Assembly: GCF_042675965.1 (NCBI RefSeq)
Contig: NZ_JBHTKJ010000012.1
Span: 186,001 to 250,000 of the forward strand
From: Virgibacillus_R byunsanensis
Lineage (GTDB): Bacteria; Bacillota; Bacilli; Bacillales; Amphibacillaceae
Length of the DNA stretch: 64,000 nt
Reading direction: 5' to 3'
The position numbers and the translations under genes are program-made. Shown in pieces: positions 25,696-34,870 of this stretch. Numbering within the stretch: position 1 is the first letter of the stretch; the number at the start of each line of letters is the position of its first letter. The notes below the pieces were generated by a model. The model worked only from the letters and a program-made list of their open reading frames with translations, did not search any database and was not told the origin of the DNA.

Positions 25696-25968
25696 TTACT
25701 TTTGATTTTTCTGTTCGTGGAATTTCTTCATGATGCCTTCTTTTGAGAAAAGATTGCGAACTGTATCACTTGGTTTTGCACCGTTTGTCATCCAGCTTAA
25801 TGCTTTATCTTCATCTATTTTTACTTCAATTGGATTAACAACTGGGTTATATGTTCCAATTTGCTCAATAGAACGTCCGTCACGAGGAGAACGTGAATCA
25901 GCAACTACAATACGGTAAAAAGGATTTCTTTTAGAACCCATACGTTTTAAACGAATTTTCACAGCCAT
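25696..25968 (-). CDS. rpsP: Ribosomal protein S16
   Basis: S16 is a 30S assembly protein. The 90-residue product begins MAVKIRLKRMGSKRNPFYRI and contains VADSRSPRDGRSIEQIGTYNP. I start at ATG 25968, six bases after GGAGGTG; five in-frame codons upstream precede that site. It is first of the rpsP-khpA-ylqD-rimM-trmD unit under the promoter at 26096-26124. The leader of about 120 bases carries an imperfect hairpin (TTTGCC ... GGCAAA). Confidence 0.99.
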   Translation of the reverse strand: MAVKIRLKRMGSKRNPFYRIVVADSRSPRDGRSIEQIGTYNPVVNPIEVKIDEDKALSWMTNGAKPSDTVRNLFSKEGIMKKFHEQKNQK

Positions 25969-26095
25969 GTCTTGCACCTCCAATAATAATGTTTTTCATT
26001 AGATAACTTGTCGTTTGCCAAGCCTTTATGGCAAATGACCTAGTTGCACTTATTCAGATAAGGAAGTTTTATACTTTCTTACCTGCCAAGTTTAG

Positions 26096-26124
26096 ATTCT
26101 ATCAGAAACTTGGATGTCTGTAAA
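26096..26124 (-). promoter_or_regulatory. Sigma-A promoter for the rpsP-trmD unit
   Basis: TTTACA (26119-26124) and TAGAAT (26096-26101) with a 17-base spacer, in the 230-base gap between ffh and rpsP. Confidence 0.7.
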
Positions 26125-26200
26125 GTGTTTTTCCATTACATTAAAGTATTAAATAAAATATGCACCAAAGCAACTGAATAAATGTTGTTTCTGTTGGTTG

Positions 26201-27544
26201 TTACATAAACGGAAACTTCATTCCTTTACCTTTTTTGCCTTTTTGCATGTTCGTCATTTGCTTCATCATTTTCTTCATTTCATCGAATTGTTTGAGCAGA
26301 CGGTTTACTTGTGAAACCGAAGTTCCAGAACCTTTTGCTATTCTTTTCTTACGACTAGCATTCATGATACTTGGTTCTTGCCGCTCTTTTTTGGTCATCG
26401 ATTGAATAATTGCCTCTACGTGGGATAACTGTTTCTCATCCAACTGTGCATTTTTCAATCCTTTCATTTTGTTAGCACCTGGAATCATTCCCATTAAGTC
26501 GTCTAATGGACCCATGTTTTTCACTTGACCCATTTGTTCTAAAAAGTCATCAAATGTAAATGATGCTGTCCGCATTTTTTCTTCTAATTCTTTTGCTTGC
26601 TTTTCATCAACATTAGTTTGTGCTTTTTCAATTAACGTTAAAACATCACCCATACCTAGTATTCGGGATGCCATTCGTTCTGGGTGGAATGCTTCTAATT
26701 CATCCAATTTTTCACCCATACCAGCAAACTTAATTGGTTTATCCGTTACGGCTTTAATGGAAAGTGCAGCACCACCACGTGTATCACCATCAAGTTTTGT
26801 TAAAACTACACCTGAAATATCAAGTTGCTCATTAAAGCTCTCTGCAACGTTAACCGCATCCTGACCCGTCATTGCATCCACCACTAAGAAAATTTCATCT
26901 GGTTTTACCGTTGATTTAATTTGCTCAAGCTCATCCATTAGATCCGTATCAACATGCAGCCGACCTGCAGTATCAATAATGACGTAATCATTGTGTTCGG
27001 CTTTAGCTTGTTCAATCGCTTCTGAGGCTATATCAACTGGATTTGCTTCTGTACCTTTTGAAAAAACAGGCATATCTAGTTGTGTCCCGAGCGTCTCCAA
27101 TTGCTTAATTGCTGCCGGACGATAAATGTCACAAGCTACTAACAATGGGGAACGATTATGATTTTTTCGTAAGTGATTTGCAAGTTTTCCTGTTGTGGTT
27201 GTTTTACCTGCACCTTGCAGACCTACCATCATGATAACGGTTGGGGAACGATCGGCTACAGCAATTTTACTTTGCTCGCCACCCATCAGTTCTGTTAATT
27301 CTTCTTTTACAACCTTAATAACCTGTTGTCCAGGTGTTAAACTTTCCATAACTTCCTGACCAGTAGCACGTTCTTTAATGCGTTTAATTAAATCTTTTAC
27401 CACTTTAAAGTTAACATCGGCTTCAAGTAGCGCCAAGCGAACCTCACGCGTCATTTCTTTAACGTCTTGTTCACTAACTTTACCTTTACCTGTTATTTTC
27501 TTCATCGTACCTTGTAAGCGGTCGGCCAATCCTTCAAATGCCAT
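26201..27544 (-). CDS. ffh: Ffh, signal recognition particle protein
   Basis: Ffh binds 4.5S/scRNA and signal sequences and delivers ribosomes to FtsY. The 447-residue GTPase has the N domain, G1 GLQGAGKTT (108-116), DTAGRL, TKLDGDTRGGAALS and GMGEKLDELEAFHPERMASRILGMGD. Its methionine-rich M domain contains the RNA-binding helix GSGTSVSQVNRLLKQF and MKKMMKQMTNMQ. It follows ylxM after 13 bases. Confidence 0.99.
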   Translation of the reverse strand: MAFEGLADRLQGTMKKITGKGKVSEQDVKEMTREVRLALLEADVNFKVVKDLIKRIKERATGQEVMESLTPGQQVIKVVKEELTELMGGEQSKIAVADRSPTVIMMVGLQGAGKTTTTGKLANHLRKNHNRSPLLVACDIYRPAAIKQLETLGTQLDMPVFSKGTEANPVDIASEAIEQAKAEHNDYVIIDTAGRLHVDTDLMDELEQIKSTVKPDEIFLVVDAMTGQDAVNVAESFNEQLDISGVVLTKLDGDTRGGAALSIKAVTDKPIKFAGMGEKLDELEAFHPERMASRILGMGDVLTLIEKAQTNVDEKQAKELEEKMRTASFTFDDFLEQMGQVKNMGPLDDLMGMIPGANKMKGLKNAQLDEKQLSHVEAIIQSMTKKERQEPSIMNASRKKRIAKGSGTSVSQVNRLLKQFDEMKKMMKQMTNMQKGKKGKGMKFPFM

Positions 27545-27557
27545 AGAAGGTGTCCCC

Positions 27558-27875
27558 CTAATCTAGTTCTATTAATTGATGTAGCAGATTTATACTTTTT
27601 TCATCTGTTACGGATTCTTCCAGTTCTTTCAAAAGATCAGACCGTTGCTGGAATTTTTCGTATAAAAGTAATTTATCTTCATAAGTTTCCAGCATCGTTT
27701 CTGTACGTTTAATATTATCATATACAGCTTGTCTTGAAACTTGAAATTGCTCGGAAATTTCACCCAATGAGTAGTCTTCCAGATAATACAATTCCATGTA
27801 GTTACGCTGCTTTGGGGTTAATAATGCTTGATAAAAATCAAATAGATAATTAATTCGCGTTGTCTTTTCCAGCAA
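27558..27875 (-). CDS. ylxM: YlxM, SRP-associated helix-turn-helix protein
   Basis: YlxM is a small sigma-70 region-4-like protein encoded with ffh and reported in streptococci to assist SRP. The product begins MLEKTTRINYLFDFYQALLTPKQRNY and contains the HTH SLGEISEQFQVSRQAVYDNIKR. I use a TTG start at 27875, six bases after AAGGGGTG; an in-frame GTG at 27884 overlaps that site. Confidence 0.93.
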   Translation of the reverse strand: MLEKTTRINYLFDFYQALLTPKQRNYMELYYLEDYSLGEISEQFQVSRQAVYDNIKRTETMLETYEDKLLLYEKFQQRSDLLKELEESVTDEKSINLLHQLIELD

Positions 27876-27922
27876 TCCATACACCCCTTGTTAAGTGAAA
27901 ATCCTTTACAAAAATAATAACA

Positions 27923-28921
27923 TTATTTTTCGTTCTCTTCAAGAAGATCGGCAAACAACCCATATACAAATGCGTGTGCATCAAACGGTTGAAGGTCCGT
28001 AATTTGTTCACCAAGTCCAGCAAATTTAACGGGGATGTTTAACTCATTACGTATCGCTAATACAATACCTCCCTTTGCCGTTCCATCAAGCTTCGTTAAT
28101 ACAATCCCAGATACATCTGTTGCTTCTGAGAAAGTTTTAGCCTGACTTAGTGCATTTTGTCCAGTTGTAGCATCAAGTACAAGTAATACTTCATGTGGAG
28201 CACCTGGAACTTCTCGCTCAATTACACGTTTCACTTTAGATAGCTCATTCATTAAATTAACCTTGTTTTGAAGACGTCCAGCAGTATCACATATTAATAC
28301 ATCAGCTTCTCGTGATTTGGCTGCTTTTATTCCATCAAAGATTACTGCTGCCGGATCACTTCCTGCACCTTGCTTAACAACATCAACTCCTGCACGCTCT
28401 CCCCAAATTTCAAGCTGTTCGATAGCTCCTGCACGGAAGGTATCACCAGCAGCAAGCACAACACGTTTGCCGTCTTGTTTTAATTGTTGTGCCAATTTAC
28501 CAATAGAAGTTGTTTTTCCAACACCATTTACACCCACAACTAATATAACCGACAGTTGATTTTCCTGTAAGTTTAATGCTTCTATTTGTTCATTATCATC
28601 GCCATAATAAATTTCTACTAACTTTTCTGAAATAACGTCCTTAACTTCCTTGGTATCTTTGATGTTACGGCGTTTTACTTCCATTTTTAATTCATCAATT
28701 AAATCCATGACCGTCATAACACCAACATCAGCAGAAATCAGAACTTCTTCTAATTCCTCAAAAAAGTCCTCATCCACTTTACGATAGCGGGCAATTAAAT
28801 CATTGATTTTCCCCGAAAAGGAGTTTCTTGTCTTTTTCATACCTTCTTTATATTTTGTTGATACCTCTTCTGTTTCATCATTTTGTTTGAATTTGTTTTT
28901 CAATTTATCCATGAAACTCAT
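27923..28921 (-). CDS. ftsY: FtsY, SRP receptor
   Basis: FtsY docks Ffh-ribosome complexes at the membrane. The 332-residue GTPase has a basic N-terminal A region without the long acidic stretch of enteric FtsY, then the NG domain: GVNGVGKTTSIGKLA (130-144), AAGDTFRAGAIEQL, DTAGRL and TKLDGTAKGG. It lies 16 bases after smc, as in B. subtilis. Confidence 0.99.
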   Translation of the reverse strand: MSFMDKLKNKFKQNDETEEVSTKYKEGMKKTRNSFSGKINDLIARYRKVDEDFFEELEEVLISADVGVMTVMDLIDELKMEVKRRNIKDTKEVKDVISEKLVEIYYGDDNEQIEALNLQENQLSVILVVGVNGVGKTTSIGKLAQQLKQDGKRVVLAAGDTFRAGAIEQLEIWGERAGVDVVKQGAGSDPAAVIFDGIKAAKSREADVLICDTAGRLQNKVNLMNELSKVKRVIEREVPGAPHEVLLVLDATTGQNALSQAKTFSEATDVSGIVLTKLDGTAKGGIVLAIRNELNIPVKFAGLGEQITDLQPFDAHAFVYGLFADLLEENEK

Positions 28922-28937
28922 TTACTATATTTCCTCC

Positions 28938-31900
28938 TTATGACTGTACTAATTCTTTCGTATCTTCTAGTCGAACCGAAACAAGTCGTGACACGCCAGA
29001 TTCCTGCATAGTCACACCATATAGTACGTCCGCTTCTTCCATCGTACCTTTACGATGTGTGATTACAATAAACTGCGTATTTTCACTGTATAATTTCACA
29101 TATTTTGCGAACCTGACAACATTTGCTTCATCTAGTGCCGCCTCGACTTCATCCAATACACAGAATGGTACAGGACGCACACGTAGAATCGAGAATAATA
29201 ACGCAATAGCTGTTAATGCACGTTCTCCCCCAGACAGTAAACCTAAGTGTTGCAGGTTTTTACCTGGTGGTTGAGCAACGATTTCAACACCTGTATCCAA
29301 CAGATTTTTGGGATCGGTTAGCTTTAATTCAGCGCTACCCCCTCCAAACAACTGCTGAAAAACAACAGCAAACTCTTCCTTAATCTTTGAAAATGTTTCA
29401 CCAAAACGCTTTTGCATTTCTTCATCCATTTCAGCAATAACAGAATATAATGTCTGTTTTGCTTCTACTAGATCATTTTTTTGCTCAGATAAAAATGTAT
29501 AACGCTCAGAGATTCGTTCGTACTCGTCAATTGCTCCTAGGTTAACTGTTCCTAAATGATCAATTGCTTGTTTTATTTGCTTGACTTTGGATTTTGCTTC
29601 CTCTATACTTTCAACTTTTTCATATTCTTGTCTTGCTTTTTCATAGGTAATTGTATATTCATCTTGTAGTTGGGTTAAGCGGTTTTCTAAATCGACATCT
29701 AATCGATTTGCCTTTACTTCTTTTTGTTGGATCGCTTGCATGTATGTTTGGTGCTTTTTATTTTCTTCTTTTAACTCTCGTTCCTGATCTTCCATTCGTT
29801 TCGTTCGGTTTGATCTATCTGAGCGCTTTTGTTGTATCGTATTGATTAATGCTTCTTTTTCTTCTTTTTGGGATTGAATCGATTGGTCAATCTCTACTTC
29901 TGTTTCCTCTGACTCCTTTAGAGCCAAAAGTTCATTCAAATCTGTAGAATAAACTTCATGCTGCTCGTTAAGTTCTGTTAACTGTGCCTCAATGCCATTC
30001 GTTTTTTCACGTTGATTTTTGACGCGCTCTTCCTGTTCAGCCAAAGAAACCTGATAACGATGTAAGTCGTTCTGTAACTGTTCTTGGTTCTCTTTAAATT
30101 CAGCTTCTTGATGTGTTAATGCATCAATTTCTTTTTGTATTGTTTCCAATTGTTGTTTTATCTCATCTAAATCTACTGACAACTGTTGATCTCGGTTTTC
30201 TAGTTCATTACTATCCTGATCAAATTGTTGTTTATCCTGATCATATAAAGCAAGATTGTCATTAAGGGATGAAAGCTTCATTTCTAGTTCTTTTAAAGAA
30301 GATTGAATGTCTTGTAAAGCCTGTTGTTCGGTATACTTTGACTGTTCTTGGGTTTTAAGCATTTTTTCCTTTTCAACCATTTGATGCTTTTCTGTCTTAA
30401 CTTTCTGTTCAAAAGCCGTAGCTTTTTCCTGAAATTCTTCTAGTTTTTCGGTCATTTCCTGCAAATCTTTTTCTCTTGTGAATAAGGATTGATTTGTTTT
30501 CTTCTGTGCACCACCTGACATGGAGCCACCTGGATTAACCACATCCCCATCAAGTGTTACCACTCTAAACTTTCGCATAACTGTCTTAGCGATTTCATTC
30601 GCATCTTTTAATGATTTAGCAATCAATACATGACCCATTAGGTGATCAACAGCTTTTTGATATGCGGGATTTGTTGTTACTAAATCATTGGCTATTCCAA
30701 CAAATCCGTCATGTCCGTTAATTTTTGCTAGTATATCTTTGGAAACAAATCGAGGTTGTATCGATCCTAGTGGTAAGAAAGTTGCTCGTCCGTTATTTGA
30801 TTGCTTTAACCACGTTATTGCCTTTCTTGCTGCCTGATCATTATCTACTACAATATGTTGCGCTTGTCCACCAAGAACCGTTTCGATGGCAGTAATATAT
30901 GGATTAGGTACGTCTATGAGCTCGATAACTGCACCATGAATGTCTTGGAGTTTATTTTCTTCTCTCGCTTTTAGTACTGACTTAACACCATGAAAAAAAC
31001 CTTGAAAATCTTCTTTCATTTCTTCAAGCATTTCTTTCTTCGATTTCAGTTTTTCAATATATTGATAACCTTTATTAAGTTTAATCTGGGATTCTTGATA
31101 TTGCTTTCGTTCATTTTCTAAATCACTTTTTAACTGATTTATCGTCATTTCCTTTTCTTCAAACTTCTTTTCTAGTTTTTTATAGTAGGATTGCGTCTGA
31201 TTTTGCTCCTTTATTAAAGCATCTCGTTGCACAATAAGACCTTCGAATTTTTCAGCTTGTTTATCTTTTTTTCCTGTTATTTGTTCTAGCTGCTGCTGAA
31301 TAGATTGTTTCTCATTTCGCTTTGCAGCCTGTTTATTCAAAAACTCGATATACTCTGATTTCATTTCTTCAATACGATCAGCTATATTTTCTTTCTCTGT
31401 TGTCAATCTAGCTTCAAGTTGTTCTACTTTTCGCTTGGTATCCCGTTTAATTGCTTGAACATCTGCTAACTTGTCTTTTTCCAATTCAAGCTCTTTACTT
31501 ATTTTTTCAATTCTGCTTGCTGTTTCCCTTTTTTGTGACTCAAGCTTTTGCTTATTTTCATCAAAGTGTTTTGTACGTTCGTTAAGCACCTGTTTTTTAC
31601 CTTCAAATTGTTCGAGTTGTTGTGTCGTTTTTAGAAGGTTCGACTGAAGCTCTTCAATAGCCTCATCTAAGCTTTGAACCTTTTGTCTTTCATTCTCTAA
31701 TGTCGCTTCTTTTTGCTGTATTTCTGTCTTCAGATTAATTTCCTGCATCTTTTCGTTTTCCAGTTCATTCAACAATGCTTGCCATTGTTCATGAAGCTGT
31801 TCAATTTCCGTAACAAGAAGCGAAATCTCCTGCTGTTTTAACTGTTCTCTTTTATCGAGATACTTCTTAGCTGTTTCAGCTTGCTCTTCCAATGGATCGA

Positions 31901-32504
31901 TCTGTTGCTCAATTTCATGAATGATATCTTCTACACGATTTAAGTTTTCTTGTGTTTCAGCTAATTTGTATTCGGCTTTTTTCTTTCGTTGCTTATATTT
32001 CAAAACACCAGCAGCTTCTTCAAAGATCGTACGTCGTTCTTCTGCTTTTGAACTTAAAATTTCTTCTACCTTTCCCTGACTGATGATCGAAAAGGCTTCT
32101 CGCCCTAATCCGGAATCCATAAATAAATCGACAATATCTTTTAGTCGACACGATTGTTTGTTAATATAAAATTCACTTTCCCCTGAACGGTAGACTCGTC
32201 TTGTTACGTTTACTTCCTCATAATCTAAAGGGAGTGCTTGGTCACTATTATCTAAAACTAAGGAAACTTCTGCTACATTTAATTGCTTTCTAGAGTCACT
32301 ACCTTGGAAAATGATATCTTCCATTTTGGATCCACGTAGTGATTTTGCAGATTGCTCACCTAGTACCCAGCGTATTGCATCGGTTATATTACTTTTTCCG
32401 CTTCCATTTGGGCCTACAACTGCTGTAACTCCGGGCACAAAGACAACATTAATTCGCTCAGCAAAAGACTTAAAGCCCACACTTTCTAACCGTTTTAAAT
32501 ACAT
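28938..32504 (-). CDS. smc: SMC, chromosome condensation ATPase
   Basis: SMC with ScpA and ScpB organises and segregates the chromosome. The 1188-residue product has Walker A GPNGSGKSN (31-39), a coiled coil to about residue 500, the hinge (DIHGAVIELIDVPNPYITAI ... GGSMSGGAQKK), a return coiled coil, the signature LLSGGERALTAIALLF and Walker B CVLDEVEAALDEAN. I start at ATG 32504 (MYLKRLESVGFKS) after AGGAGA. In B. subtilis rnc directly precedes smc; here about 550 bases and a convergent-strand gene intervene. Confidence 0.99.
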   Translation of the reverse strand: MYLKRLESVGFKSFAERINVVFVPGVTAVVGPNGSGKSNITDAIRWVLGEQSAKSLRGSKMEDIIFQGSDSRKQLNVAEVSLVLDNSDQALPLDYEEVNVTRRVYRSGESEFYINKQSCRLKDIVDLFMDSGLGREAFSIISQGKVEEILSSKAEERRTIFEEAAGVLKYKQRKKKAEYKLAETQENLNRVEDIIHEIEQQIDPLEEQAETAKKYLDKREQLKQQEISLLVTEIEQLHEQWQALLNELENEKMQEINLKTEIQQKEATLENERQKVQSLDEAIEELQSNLLKTTQQLEQFEGKKQVLNERTKHFDENKQKLESQKRETASRIEKISKELELEKDKLADVQAIKRDTKRKVEQLEARLTTEKENIADRIEEMKSEYIEFLNKQAAKRNEKQSIQQQLEQITGKKDKQAEKFEGLIVQRDALIKEQNQTQSYYKKLEKKFEEKEMTINQLKSDLENERKQYQESQIKLNKGYQYIEKLKSKKEMLEEMKEDFQGFFHGVKSVLKAREENKLQDIHGAVIELIDVPNPYITAIETVLGGQAQHIVVDNDQAARKAITWLKQSNNGRATFLPLGSIQPRFVSKDILAKINGHDGFVGIANDLVTTNPAYQKAVDHLMGHVLIAKSLKDANEIAKTVMRKFRVVTLDGDVVNPGGSMSGGAQKKTNQSLFTREKDLQEMTEKLEEFQEKATAFEQKVKTEKHQMVEKEKMLKTQEQSKYTEQQALQDIQSSLKELEMKLSSLNDNLALYDQDKQQFDQDSNELENRDQQLSVDLDEIKQQLETIQKEIDALTHQEAEFKENQEQLQNDLHRYQVSLAEQEERVKNQREKTNGIEAQLTELNEQHEVYSTDLNELLALKESEETEVEIDQSIQSQKEEKEALINTIQQKRSDRSNRTKRMEDQERELKEENKKHQTYMQAIQQKEVKANRLDVDLENRLTQLQDEYTITYEKARQEYEKVESIEEAKSKVKQIKQAIDHLGTVNLGAIDEYERISERYTFLSEQKNDLVEAKQTLYSVIAEMDEEMQKRFGETFSKIKEEFAVVFQQLFGGGSAELKLTDPKNLLDTGVEIVAQPPGKNLQHLGLLSGGERALTAIALLFSILRVRPVPFCVLDEVEAALDEANVVRFAKYVKLYSENTQFIVITHRKGTMEEADVLYGVTMQESGVSRLVSVRLEDTKELVQS

Positions 32505-32757
32505 ATACATTCTCCTATTCGGATTACAAACAGTTATAAAAACCATGTTTAATTCTTCTTTATGTATGATCCGTTTTCTACTTATTTCGTCATTAATACT
32601 TATAATATGTAAAGTTTTATTCTAAAATAATTTGGTTTTTTATCGCATTTATTTTATCATAAACATAGTAACAAAAGAAATACGGAACTGATTATTCTAT
32701 TCCCTACATACCATGCGTTCCATCCTTTGTTATTATTCTAAATGGTGAGGTGTATAT

Positions 32758-32982
32758 ATGAACTTAGAAAACCCAACACAAGAAAATTTGAAGTTTCTCT
32801 TAGATGAATTAGCAGATCGCTTGAAAGTAGTTAATCGGACCATTATGGATCCGGAAGATTATGACATAGATAAATATGATGATATAAAATTTATGTATGA
32901 CATGATTGTTCAAAAAGGACATTTAAGCGCTTCAGAAGCACAAGCTTTCATTGATGAGTTACGGTCAGTGCGGAAAAGTTAA
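32758..32982 (+). CDS. DUF1128 (YfkK-type) small protein
   Basis: A 74-residue acidic protein beginning MNLENPTQENLKFLLDELAD and ending FIDELRSVRKS. The start phrase and overall pattern match the DUF1128 family (B. subtilis YfkK), whose function is unknown. It has a good GGTGAGGTG ribosome binding site. It is one of few plus-strand genes in the window and stands between rnc and smc, which are adjacent in B. subtilis, so it has moved here. A bidirectional terminator follows. Confidence 0.85.
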   Translation: MNLENPTQENLKFLLDELADRLKVVNRTIMDPEDYDIDKYDDIKFMYDMIVQKGHLSASEAQAFIDELRSVRKS

Positions 32983-32996
32983 AAGTATGATGAAGT

Positions 32997-33038
32997 AAAA
33001 AGGCTGTTCATTCACACGACGTGAAGCACAGCCTTTTT
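32997..33038. terminator. Bidirectional terminator between DUF1128 gene and rnc
   Basis: An 11-bp stem AAAAAGGCTGT/ACAGCCTTTTT with an inner TTCAC/GTGAA stem. It serves the plus-strand small gene and the minus-strand rnc, so rnc and smc are unlikely to share one transcript. Confidence 0.85.
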
Positions 33039-33053
33039 ACTGCTTTATTACTA

Positions 33054-33737
33054 TTAATTATTATATGTGTCCAATGCATTCTTTGCAGCCCGTTGTTCAG
33101 CTTCTTTCTTCGTTCTACCAACACCAACGCCTGCTATATTTTCTTGAATAACTACTTGAGCTACAAACTCTTTATTATGTGAAGGGCCTTTTTCTTCTAC
33201 TATTCTATATTCTATCGTACGATTTTTATATTGTTGTACGAACTCTTGCAACTGACTTTTATAATCCATCGCATGCGAAAAAGCACCTGTACTTATTTTC
33301 GGAAATACATATTTTTTCAAGAAATCTAGTGCAATCTCGAATCCTTGATCCAAGTAAAGTGCTCCTAGAAATGCTTCAAAAACGTCTGCAAGTAGAGCGG
33401 GTCTGTCCCTTCCTCCAGTCTGTTCCTCGCCTCTTCCTAGCAAAATATGATCGCCTAACTGTAATTCACGAGCAAAGTTTACTAGTGAAGCTTCACAAAC
33501 AATTGCAGCTCTCAGCTTGGTTAATTCTCCTTCTGCCATATTATCATTTTTGCGAAATAAATATTGCGATACTCCTAATTCTAATACGGCATCCCCTAAA
33601 AATTCCAAACGTTCATTATCCGAAGAAGGTACTTCACGATGCTCATTCACATAGGATGAATGGGTAAAAGCTTGAGTAATTAAGTCATGGTTATTAAATG
33701 TTATACCAAGTTGATCTTGCAATTGTGAAACATTCAT
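33054..33737 (-). CDS. rnc: RNase III
   Basis: RNase III cuts double-stranded RNA in rRNA processing and mRNA turnover. The 227-residue enzyme has the signature NERLEFLGDAVLEL (41-54), the second acidic cluster ALLADVFEAFLGALYLDQG, and a C-terminal double-stranded RNA-binding domain (DYKSQLQEFVQQYKN ... GRTKKEAEQRAAKNAL). It is somewhat shorter than the B. subtilis protein. It follows acpP after a terminator-like hairpin. Confidence 0.98.
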   Translation of the reverse strand: MNVSQLQDQLGITFNNHDLITQAFTHSSYVNEHREVPSSDNERLEFLGDAVLELGVSQYLFRKNDNMAEGELTKLRAAIVCEASLVNFARELQLGDHILLGRGEEQTGGRDRPALLADVFEAFLGALYLDQGFEIALDFLKKYVFPKISTGAFSHAMDYKSQLQEFVQQYKNRTIEYRIVEEKGPSHNKEFVAQVVIQENIAGVGVGRTKKEAEQRAAKNALDTYNN

Positions 33738-33799
33738 ACGTTCTCACCACTTTATGATTAAATTTACGTTTATTTTACAACAAAAGGTTAATATACGGA

Positions 33800-33822
33800 A
33801 AGTCTCGCAAGACGCGAGACTT
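33800..33822 (-). terminator. Hairpin after acpP
   Basis: Perfect 9-bp stem AAGTCTCGC/GCGAGACTT, 5-base loop, with only a weak T-tract on the minus strand. It may attenuate read-through from acpP into rnc. Confidence 0.5.
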
Positions 33823-33831
33823 CCAACTTTA

Positions 33832-34068
33832 TTATGACTGGGTACTGTTTATGTAGTTAACAGCATCTCCAACAGTATTAATTTTTTCTGCTTCTTCATC
33901 AGCAATTTCCATATCAAATTCATCCTCAAGCTCCATTACAAGCTCAACAACGTCCAATGAATCTGCTTCTAGGTCATCTTTGAAAGAGGCTTCCATTTTC
34001 ACCTTAGATTCTTCAACTTCAAGACGGTCAACGATAATTGTTTTTACGCGTTCAAATACATCTGCCAT
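33832..34068 (-). CDS. acpP: Acyl carrier protein
   Basis: ACP carries growing acyl chains on a phosphopantetheine arm. The 78-residue acidic protein has the attachment Ser37 in EADSLDVVELVMELEDEF. It follows fabG by about 60 bases, last of fapR-plsX-fabD-fabG-acpP, and so falls under FapR control if co-transcribed. Confidence 0.99.
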   Translation of the reverse strand: MADVFERVKTIIVDRLEVEESKVKMEASFKDDLEADSLDVVELVMELEDEFDMEIADEEAEKINTVGDAVNYINSTQS

Positions 34069-34129
34069 AATACGTCACCTCCCTTCAATATCTTTCACAC
34101 AGACCGGGCCAAGCTTCTGCTTTTGGTTT

Positions 34130-34870
34130 TCACATTACCATTCCGCCATCAATATGAATGGTTTGACCTGTAATATAATTTGCATCATCTGATGCTAGAA
34201 AGCGAACAACCTTTGCAACATCTTCTGCTTTTCCTAGCTTTTTTAATGGAATCATCGACAACATCGATTCTCGTTGTTCATCTGACAAAGCATTTGTCAT
34301 GTCTGTCGATATAAACCCTGGTGCCACAGCATTAACTAAAATATTTCTGGCAGCAAGTTCTTTAGCTGTTGTTTTGGTTAAGCCGATTACACCAGCTTTA
34401 GCCGCTACGTAATTCGCCTGTCCTGGATTTCCACTCACACCGACAATAGAAGCAACATTAATTATTCTACCACTTTTTTGCTTCATCATTTGTCTTGTTA
34501 CACTTTTCGTACATACGAATACACCTTTAAGATTCGTATTAATTACCTGATCAAATTCTTCTTCTTTCATTCGCATCAATAAATTATCACGTGTAACACC
34601 TGCATTATTAACGAGAATATCCAGACTTCCGAATTGAGTGACTACTTCCTTCACCATATCTTTTACATTTGATTCATTAGCCACATCAGCCTGAATTTTA
34701 AATGCTTTAACACCAATTGATTCAATTTCCTCCACTACAGCCTCTGCTTTCGCTTCACTTCCAGCATAGTTTACTGCTACATTTGCCCCTTGCTTAGCTA
34801 ATTCTAAAGCAATTGCTTTACCTATGCCTCGTGAAGCACCTGTAACGAGCGCATTTTTACCTTGCAACAT
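34130..34870 (-). CDS. fabG: FabG, 3-oxoacyl-ACP reductase
   Basis: FabG reduces beta-ketoacyl-ACP with NADPH in fatty acid elongation. The 246-residue short-chain dehydrogenase shows the cofactor loop GASRGIG (11-17), NNAG, the catalytic Ser in ASIVGVSG, the YxxxK pair in YVAAKAG, and the C-terminal GQTIHIDGGMVM. Its start overlaps the fabD stop by one base. Confidence 0.99.
   Translation of the reverse strand: MLQGKNALVTGASRGIGKAIALELAKQGANVAVNYAGSEAKAEAVVEEIESIGVKAFKIQADVANESNVKDMVKEVVTQFGSLDILVNNAGVTRDNLLMRMKEEEFDQVINTNLKGVFVCTKSVTRQMMKQKSGRIINVASIVGVSGNPGQANYVAAKAGVIGLTKTTAKELAARNILVNAVAPGFISTDMTNALSDEQRESMLSMIPLKKLGKAEDVAKVVRFLASDDANYITGQTIHIDGGMVM

Noticed and set aside
33179..33667. 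162-codon plus-strand reading frame inside rnc
   Set aside because: Fully antisense to RNase III, whose motifs are unambiguous; composition is that of a shadow.
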